Assembly (NCBI GenBank): GCA_031423635.1
Contig: JANPFX010000162.1
Location: forward strand, 1-35,918
DNA from: JANLQX01 sp031423635
Lineage (GTDB): Bacteria; Actinomycetota; Acidimicrobiia; Acidimicrobiales; JANYDT01
Reading direction: 5' to 3'
Length of the DNA: 35,918 nt
Both the position numbers and the translations under genes were made by a program. Below the pieces are notes generated by a model, which did no database searches, was not told the origin of the DNA, and saw nothing but the letters and a program-made list of their open reading frames with translations. Below, piece after piece: positions 30,210 to 35,918 of the stretch (its first letter is position 1; each line of letters begins with the position of its first letter).

Positions 30210-32584
30210 TGGCGGACTTCTCCGGCCTCGCCCGGGAGAACCGGGCCGCGCTCGCCGAACTCGTGCTCACCGAGGCCGGTGCCGCCACCCCTGTCGTGGT
30301 GCTCACCCCACGGTCCTCGTCGGCCCGAGCTTGGCGGAGCGAGTTGCTGCGTCGGGCTCCGCACCTCGGCGGATTCGTCCGGGTGCTCACCCCGCTCGGC
30401 TTCGCTCTGGCGGTTCTGCGCGACGAGCGCCAGGACCTCACCCTCCTCAGCGATGCCCGGCGCCGATCCCTGGTGACGGAACTTCTGAGGTCCGAGTCCG
30501 ACGCCGCCCATGTGTCGTCGCTCTGGCCCACCCAGCGGCCGTTCCTGCTCGGTCCCGCCTTCGTCGACGAGGTCCTCCGAGAGCTCTCTCTGCGCGTCCA
30601 TACGTCCACCGCCCGTCCGGAATCGCTTCCGGCCTCCCTGGGAAGAGGCGGCGAGCTCGATGCGTTCATCAGACGCTACGAAGCGGAGCTGGCCGAACGC
30701 TCGCTCATCGACCGGCCACGTGCCCTCCGTAGTGCCCTCGATCGTCTCGTCCGCACTGACGCAGCAAGGGAGAGCTTCGACCCCTCCGGACACCTCATCA
30801 TCGAGCAGGCGAACGTGTACTCCGCAGGATCGGCCACGTTGATCGCAGAACTCGTAGAGCGCGCCCGACGGCTGGGCGCCCACGTCACCATCTCAACCGA
30901 CACGCCACCGCCGGCGCACGGCGTGATCGACGATCATCGATGCTCGATGCTGCGCGTGCATCACCCCGCGGTCGAGGCTGATGCCGCGGTCTCCGTGATC
31001 CGGTCGTGGCTCGATGCCGGCCGCGATCCCACGCGGTTGGCGGTGGTGCTCCCACAGCCCGATCCCGTGCTGCTCGCCGAGTTGGCCGGCGCGTCGGCGC
31101 GTAGCAACGTTCCCCTCGTCGCCCCCGGCACTCGGATCGGCGATCACCAGATCGTCGACGACTGCGTCCGAGCCTTGTCGTCCACCCGCGAGACCGTTGC
31201 CCACGCCGAGCTCGTTCGACGCGCATACTCCTGGTGGGAGACCAACGCCGCCGGGCTGATCGGTGACAACGATGCGGTCGCGGTGATCAGCGCCTTGCTC
31301 CGCGCGCTGGTCGACGGTGAACCGATCGAGGCTGCGTTGAACCGACCGGCTCCGCCGCGGGTTGCGTCGGGGGTCATCGTGGCGTCCCTCGACGATGCCA
31401 TTGCCCGGCCCTCGGACCAGCCATGGCAGGGCGTCGTGATCGTCGGATGCCTCGACGGCCGGCTCCCCCGTCGTCGGGTGCGCCGGCCTTGGTTCCGCAA
31501 TGATTCGCCACCGCCATCGAATTCCCCCGTCGAAGACCCCCTGATCGAGGACGAACTCGTCGAACACGACCGTTTGCGATTCGCCGAGCTTCTTGCCGCC
31601 GTCGCCGCCGACGGCTCGGCCGTTGCCATCGCCGCGCCGGTCGGCGGAGTCCTTCCCAGTCCGTTCATCGATGGCTGGCGTCGCGAAGAGCTCTCGCTGC
31701 TGCGTGTGGCGACGCCGCCGCCGCCGAGGCCGCTGTCGGAGACCGAGAGCGATGTCGCGCTGTTCCCATCGGGTTCGCTGCGTTTGTCGGCGACGCAGCT
31801 CACCACCTTCGAAGACTGCTCGTGGCGCTATGGCTTCGAATACGGGCTCGGACTGCGCGGGGCGGGGGGAGCTCCGGCCACTGCCGGATCCCTCGTGCAC
31901 GAGGTGCTCGAGCACTTTCTTGCGCCGGGTGCAGTCGACCGGTCGCGCGAGCGACTCCTTGCACTTATCGACCAGTTGTGGAAGGGCAATGAGTTCCCCT
32001 ACGCCGCGCAGGCGCTCGACTACCGCCGTCGAGCCGAGCAGTGGCTGGGGAACTGGTGGGACTTCTTCCGCGAGACGTCGCCCGATGTCCGACTGACCGA
32101 GCACCGGTTCGACGTGCCATTCCCGGCGTCCGCCGACAGCGCTTCGGGCATCGATACGCCGGCGCACACCCTCGTCGGATCGATCGATCGGATCGATGTC
32201 GTCGCACCCCGAGGCCACCACATCGCGCGCCTCCGGATCGTCGACTACAAGACCGGCAGCCCGAAATCCCAGGCCGAAGTCGACGACGACCTGCAACTGG
32301 CCATCTACCACTACGCCGCCGTCCACGACCCGGACGTTCGCCAACTCGGTGAGCCGGAGCGACTCGAGCTCCACTATCTCCAAGACGACGCGTCGAAAGA
32401 ACGCGTCAAGGTGCTTTCGCGTTTCGTCTCCCCCGACCTCGAAGCCGTCACGGTCGCCCGGGTCAGCCGACTCGCCGCGTCCATCCTGAGCGAACACTAC
32501 GAACCCAACCCCGACGCGAACTGCGACTACTGCGCGTTCCACACGCTCTGTCCCACCAAATTGCCGGGACGCCAGGTCCGATGA
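30209..32584 (+). CDS. adnA: AdnA-like recombination nuclease subunit (RecB-family nuclease, degenerate motor)
   Basis: 791 residues. The N-terminal part resembles a UvrD-like helicase fold but its Walker A position (PVVVLTPRSSSARAW) has no GKT, so the motor is inactive. The C-terminal part is a PD-(D/E)XK nuclease: SLVHEVLEHF, GSIDRIDVV and IVDYKTGSPKSQ around residues 655-682 supply the catalytic Asp and Lys. Cysteines C537, C772, C775, C781 (C...CxxCx5C) fit the iron-sulfur staple of AddB/AdnA/AdnB proteins. Together with the next gene (ATGA overlap) it should form an AdnAB-like heterodimer for double-strand-break end resection. It is about 250 residues shorter than mycobacterial AdnA as I remember it. 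Confidence 0.85.
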   Translation: MADFSGLARENRAALAELVLTEAGAATPVVVLTPRSSSARAWRSELLRRAPHLGGFVRVLTPLGFALAVLRDERQDLTLLSDARRRSLVTELLRSESDAAHVSSLWPTQRPFLLGPAFVDEVLRELSLRVHTSTARPESLPASLGRGGELDAFIRRYEAELAERSLIDRPRALRSALDRLVRTDAARESFDPSGHLIIEQANVYSAGSATLIAELVERARRLGAHVTISTDTPPPAHGVIDDHRCSMLRVHHPAVEADAAVSVIRSWLDAGRDPTRLAVVLPQPDPVLLAELAGASARSNVPLVAPGTRIGDHQIVDDCVRALSSTRETVAHAELVRRAYSWWETNAAGLIGDNDAVAVISALLRALVDGEPIEAALNRPAPPRVASGVIVASLDDAIARPSDQPWQGVVIVGCLDGRLPRRRVRRPWFRNDSPPPSNSPVEDPLIEDELVEHDRLRFAELLAAVAADGSAVAIAAPVGGVLPSPFIDGWRREELSLLRVATPPPPRPLSETESDVALFPSGSLRLSATQLTTFEDCSWRYGFEYGLGLRGAGGAPATAGSLVHEVLEHFLAPGAVDRSRERLLALIDQLWKGNEFPYAAQALDYRRRAEQWLGNWWDFFRETSPDVRLTEHRFDVPFPASADSASGIDTPAHTLVGSIDRIDVVAPRGHHIARLRIVDYKTGSPKSQAEVDDDLQLAIYHYAAVHDPDVRQLGEPERLELHYLQDDASKERVKVLSRFVSPDLEAVTVARVSRLAASILSEHYEPNPDANCDYCAFHTLCPTKLPGRQVR

Positions 32585-35500
32585 CCGTCCTCCCGACTGC
32601 CGTTTCGCCGACGTTCATCCCCGACGCGCAACAGCAGCGGGCGATCGATCATCCGCTGGCGCCGCTGCGAATCGTCGCCGGCGCGGGTTCGGGCAAGACC
32701 GAAGTGATGGCCCAACGCGTGGTCAGTCTCGTGCAGCGCGGTGCGGTTGGCGAGCGAGAAGTCCTCGGCCTCACCTTCTCGAACAAGGCCGCGGCGAACC
32801 TACGTGATCGGATCGTGCGCCGCCTGGGTCCCGGCAACCGGGTGCAGGTGTCGACGTATCACGGCTTCGGCGCCCAGATAGTTCGCGAACATACGATCGC
32901 CCTCGGCCTCCCGAGTGAACCCCGTCTGCTCGATCGGGCCCGATCGTTCCAACTGCTGCTCGACGAATTCCATCGGATCGACCTGCCGAACCGAAAGCTC
33001 GGCCGTCCGCAGCAACTGGTCGAGGAGACACTGACCCTGTCGTCGTCGCTGGCCGACCATCTCGTCACCGTCGAGGCCCTCCGGGCGGACTGTCTGGCCA
33101 TGACCGACGATCGGTCACTCACCCCGTGGGTGCGCCGAGTGGCCCGGAGCCGCTCCGATCTGTGCATCCTCCTCGATGCCTACGCCGCCGCCAAGCGGAG
33201 GCTCGGCGTGCTCGACTTCGGCGACCAGATCGCGCTCGCCATCGAAGCCTTGCGCAAGGATCCGGCCATCGCCGTGGCGTTGCGAGATCGTTACCGGGCG
33301 GTGTTGCTCGACGAGTTCCAGGACACCAACGTGGCGCAGCGCGAACTCCTGAAGATGGTGTGGGTCGAAGGATTCCCCGACGGCGCTGCACCCCTCACCG
33401 CTGTCGGCGACGACCTCCAATCGATCTACGGCTTCCGGGGCGCACACGTGGACAACCTGATCCACTTCGACCGGCATGTTCCCGGCACCGTCACCATCGG
33501 CCTCGAGACGAACTACCGCTCGACCGATCGGATCGTTGCCCTTGCGAACCGTGTGCAGGCCGCTATCGCGGTTGCCCTGCCGAAGACACTGCGTCCCCAC
33601 ATCGCCGCGGAGCAGGCCGACGCCCTGCCCATCGAATCCTTCGTCGCGGCCGATGACCGTGCCGAGGCCCAAGCCATTGCCGCGAGGATCGCGAAGGTCG
33701 GCGCTCCGTGGTCGGAGATTGCCGTCCTGTGCCGCAAACGTCGGCTCATCGGCCCGATCGCGGAAGCGCTCGACGACGCCGGCATCCCGGTCGAGATCGT
33801 CGGTCTCGGCGGTCTCCTCGTTCGGCCCGAGATCGTCGACACCGTGGCCTGGCTCCGCCTGCTGTCGCTCCCCGAGGGAGCGGCCGAGGCGAACGTCGCA
33901 TTCGTCCGTCTCGCCCACGGTCCGGCGTACCGGATCGGACTCCGCGACCTCGCCGCGCTGGCACGTGCCGACCGGGCCGGGCGCGCGGCGCGTCGACCGA
34001 ACGAACCGCCCGTCGACGAGGCCCCGTCCGACGAGGCCCTATCCGACGAGGCCCTATCCGACGACGCCCTGTCCGACGAGGCCCTGTCCGACGAATCCTC
34101 CGAGCCGGTCGCCGTCCCCCCGGAGCCTGGGCTCGACCTTCGTCGCGTCCTCGACGGACGCGACATCCCGGGCCTCTCCTCGGCGGCCTGGAACCGTCTC
34201 GCCGACCTGCGGGCCGCGCTCGCTGCGCTGCGCCACGTCCTCGAACGACGTTCGATGGTCGACACCATCGAGGCAGTCATCGCGTCTGCCGGACTGTGGA
34301 GCGTGGTCGATGCCGTGGGCCACGAGAACCTCCTGCGATTCCTGCACCTCGCCGAGTCCTTCGAGCCACTCAACGGGCCGCGCACGGTCGAATCGTTCCT
34401 CGGCTACCTCGGCCTCATCGAGTTGAGTGAGGACGATCCTGCCGAAGCGACCGCGACTGCGAACGACGCCGTCCAGCTCATGACGATCCATCAGGCCAAA
34501 GGGCTCGAGTTCGACACCGTGTTCGTCCCGGGGCTCGCCGGCTCGGGCTCGAGTCGGATCTTCCCCGATCGACGGGCGACCGGCAACGGAGCAACCGTCG
34601 CCGCCGCTCTCCCGCATTGGCTTCGCCTCGACAACGACGGGTTCACCGCACCGCCGAATTCCCGGGCCGACGAAGCCCGGATGAAGGCCCACGTGGATCA
34701 GCAGCAGACCTATGAGGAGCTCCGACTGCTCTACGTCGCCATCACCCGGGCACGCCGCCGGCTCGTCGTCAGCGCAGCGCACTGGTACTCGGGCCCGCAG
34801 AAACCCCAGGGCGTCAGCGAGTTCTACACGCTCCTCCTGGACCCGCCCGGACTGGTCGTGGAAACAGACCGGGCGCCGGCGGCCACCGAGAACCCCGAGA
34901 TGCTGGCGAAACTGCGTCGGCAGCAGGCCGCCCTCGTTGCCCGACGCGCCCCGGCAATCGAAACGACTCCGTCACCGGCGAGTCGGAGGGCGCGTCGTAC
35001 GCCCGACACTCCGGCGCTGTTCGAACTGCGGGTCTCGGCGGAGCCGCTCCGAGAATCCGGTCCGTTGGCCCTCGCCACCACGTCGGTCGTGACCTACGCA
35101 CAGTGTCCTCGCCGCTACGAATGGTCGTTCGTGAAGCGGCTGCCGAGGCGTCCGAATCCGGCGGCTGCGTTCGGCACGGCGATCCATCGCTGGATAGAGA
35201 CCAAGGCATCGGGCCAGTTCGTTCTCGGGCTCGACGATGCGACCGATCCGGGTGAGGATCAGGAACGTGACCTCGGGTTGGATCTCGAGGAGGCCAACAT
35301 CGATCGCTCGCCCGGTGAAGCCGACACAACGGACCTCGTGGCGGTCGACGGGCCCACACGGTGGGGCCGCGCGCAAGCTGCGTTCCTCTCGTCCCCCTAC
35401 GCCGGGCTGATGCCGCAACGCGTGGAGGCGCCGTTCACGCTCGTCGTCCCCGGACACTCAGGACGGGTCGACGTGGTCCGAGGCCGCATCGACGCCGTCT

Positions 35501-35850
35501 ACGAACGCGACTCGGTCATCGAGATCGTCGACTTCAAGACCGGCCGATTCCCTCACGACGGGGACGCATCGGCTTCAGTACAGCTCGACATTTACGCGCT
35601 CGTTGCCGTCCGGCAGTGGGGCCTCGTCCCCGAGCGCCTGCGCACGTCGTTCGTCTACCTTGCGCCGAACGGCTCGGCCGACGTCGTCGTGGTGTCGACC
35701 GACTGGTCAGCCGAAGCCATCGAGCGCGTCGGCCGTCAACTCGCCGATCGCCTCGCCCGCATCGGCGCCGGACAGTTCTCGCCGCACGGTGGACCGTGGT
35801 GCGGCGGCTGCGACTTCGCCGCGTTCTGCTCGGGCGCTCACCGCCCCTAG
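32581..35850 (+). CDS. adnB: AdnB-like UvrD/Rep helicase with C-terminal RecB nuclease domain
   Basis: 1089-residue ATP-dependent helicase-nuclease. Motif I AGAGSGKT (33-40), Ia LTFSNKAA, II LLDEFQDTN (near 243-250), III GDDLQSIYGFRGA, IV LETNYRST, V MTIHQAKGLEFDTVFV and VI LLYVAITRARRRL are all intact. The C-terminal nuclease has AFGTAIHRWIE, GRIDAVY, IVDFKTGRF (near 982-990) and Cys842, 1074, 1077, 1083 as the iron-sulfur staple. This is the active motor of the pair. Residues 479-507 are an acidic S-D-E-A-L repeat not seen in typical members. It starts at ATG 32581, overlapping the previous stop. Confidence 0.92.
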   Translation: MTVLPTAVSPTFIPDAQQQRAIDHPLAPLRIVAGAGSGKTEVMAQRVVSLVQRGAVGEREVLGLTFSNKAAANLRDRIVRRLGPGNRVQVSTYHGFGAQIVREHTIALGLPSEPRLLDRARSFQLLLDEFHRIDLPNRKLGRPQQLVEETLTLSSSLADHLVTVEALRADCLAMTDDRSLTPWVRRVARSRSDLCILLDAYAAAKRRLGVLDFGDQIALAIEALRKDPAIAVALRDRYRAVLLDEFQDTNVAQRELLKMVWVEGFPDGAAPLTAVGDDLQSIYGFRGAHVDNLIHFDRHVPGTVTIGLETNYRSTDRIVALANRVQAAIAVALPKTLRPHIAAEQADALPIESFVAADDRAEAQAIAARIAKVGAPWSEIAVLCRKRRLIGPIAEALDDAGIPVEIVGLGGLLVRPEIVDTVAWLRLLSLPEGAAEANVAFVRLAHGPAYRIGLRDLAALARADRAGRAARRPNEPPVDEAPSDEALSDEALSDDALSDEALSDESSEPVAVPPEPGLDLRRVLDGRDIPGLSSAAWNRLADLRAALAALRHVLERRSMVDTIEAVIASAGLWSVVDAVGHENLLRFLHLAESFEPLNGPRTVESFLGYLGLIELSEDDPAEATATANDAVQLMTIHQAKGLEFDTVFVPGLAGSGSSRIFPDRRATGNGATVAAALPHWLRLDNDGFTAPPNSRADEARMKAHVDQQQTYEELRLLYVAITRARRRLVVSAAHWYSGPQKPQGVSEFYTLLLDPPGLVVETDRAPAATENPEMLAKLRRQQAALVARRAPAIETTPSPASRRARRTPDTPALFELRVSAEPLRESGPLALATTSVVTYAQCPRRYEWSFVKRLPRRPNPAAAFGTAIHRWIETKASGQFVLGLDDATDPGEDQERDLGLDLEEANIDRSPGEADTTDLVAVDGPTRWGRAQAAFLSSPYAGLMPQRVEAPFTLVVPGHSGRVDVVRGRIDAVYERDSVIEIVDFKTGRFPHDGDASASVQLDIYALVAVRQWGLVPERLRTSFVYLAPNGSADVVVVSTDWSAEAIERVGRQLADRLARIGAGQFSPHGGPWCGGCDFAAFCSGAHRP
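34015..34101 (+). repeat. in-frame 15-bp tandem repeat within adnB
   Basis: Five near-identical 15-bp units (GACGAGGCCCTATCC type) and a partial sixth encode repeated (S)DEAL pentapeptides. Units two and three are identical; others differ by one to three bases. The repeat lies between the second helicase half and the insertion domain and probably forms a flexible acidic linker. Unit number is likely to vary between strains. Confidence 0.9.
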
Positions 35851-35878
35851 GCGGGCGCACCGCCGGTCGACGACGGGA

Positions 35879-35918
35879 TCAGTAGCGGTTGAGGATGTCG
35901 GTGTTGATGGCGTAGACC
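35879..35918 (-). CDS. 3'-terminal fragment of a convergent gene
   Basis: The minus strand reads VYAINTDILNRY then TGA at 35881-35879, with the frame open to the window edge. It faces adnB with a 28-bp gap containing a small inverted repeat (CCGCC/GGCGG) at the adnB stop. Too short to identify; the frame is inferred from lack of stops and plausible composition. Confidence 0.4.
   Translation of the reverse strand, partial: VYAINTDILNRY

Noticed and set aside
35841..35854. Terminator between adnB and the convergent partial gene
   Set aside because: The CCGCC/GGCGG stem is only 5 bp and overlaps the stop codon; too weak to call.
1..35918. tRNA, rRNA, CRISPR arrays and transposons
   Set aside because: No cloverleaf with CCA-type end, no spaced repeat array and no transposase motif was seen; the 89-bp palindrome is not tRNA-like in its arm sizes.

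Overview
The window is high-GC DNA with short intergenic gaps and many overlapping genes. The proteome style (F420-type luciferase-like oxidoreductase, AdnAB-like recombination nuclease-helicases, lipoproteins with a Cys-Ser-rich start, PASTA-less Ser/Thr kinase, apparently leaderless promoters) suggests an actinobacterium. My best guess is a free-living or marine Acidimicrobiia-like lineage; this is inference from gene content, not a phylogeny.

Layout. 1-4000: start of an NADP-isocitrate dehydrogenase gene (leaves the window at base 1), a fasciclin lipoprotein, a FrnE-like DsbA protein, a DUF2889 protein and an eIF2B-like protein. 4110-7525: a membrane Ser/Thr kinase whose stop codon overlaps the start of a lipoprotein with a long Pro/Thr stalk and a type-I periplasmic-binding domain; no permease is nearby, so this looks like a sensor pair. 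7536-7636: a frameshifted Pro-Gly repeat remnant. 7699-12274 (minus): xylulokinase and a spermidine/putrescine-type ABC importer (potD, potB, potC). 12484-13254 (plus): an Asp/Glu/hydantoin-racemase-family protein.

13282-16347 is the most interesting part. Three adjacent genes resemble the steps of plant chlorophyll breakdown: a protein resembling red chlorophyll catabolite reductase (RCCR), a Rieske oxygenase of the pheophorbide a oxygenase/Lls1 type directly upstream in the same operon, and a divergently transcribed alpha/beta hydrolase with a chlorophyllase-like Ser-Asp-His arrangement. I propose a bacterial porphyrin-ring-opening (PAO/phyllobilin-like) module. It sits inside a split pot locus: potA, overlapping a succinate-semialdehyde-dehydrogenase-like gene (16364-18843), lies on its far side.

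18914-19002 is an 89-bp imperfect palindrome that can fold either as one rod or as a three-hairpin cloverleaf. 19011-24770 (minus) is a complete oligopeptide/dipeptide ABC operon (SBP-B-C-D-F) with a recognisable promoter and a 12-bp palindrome upstream. 25017-28797 holds an F420-type oxidoreductase and a membrane PAS-GGDEF-EAL protein. 28994-30112 is a metallo-beta-lactamase-fold hydrolase. 30168-35850 is an AdnA-like/AdnB-like pair led by a 13-codon upstream ORF. The last 40 bases hold the 3' end of a convergent gene.

No rRNA, tRNA, CRISPR array or insertion sequence was recognised. No gap between genes exceeds 300 bases; the largest are 763-1011, 24771-25016, 12275-12483 and 28798-28993. 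All family assignments are from motif recognition by eye; no database search was run.
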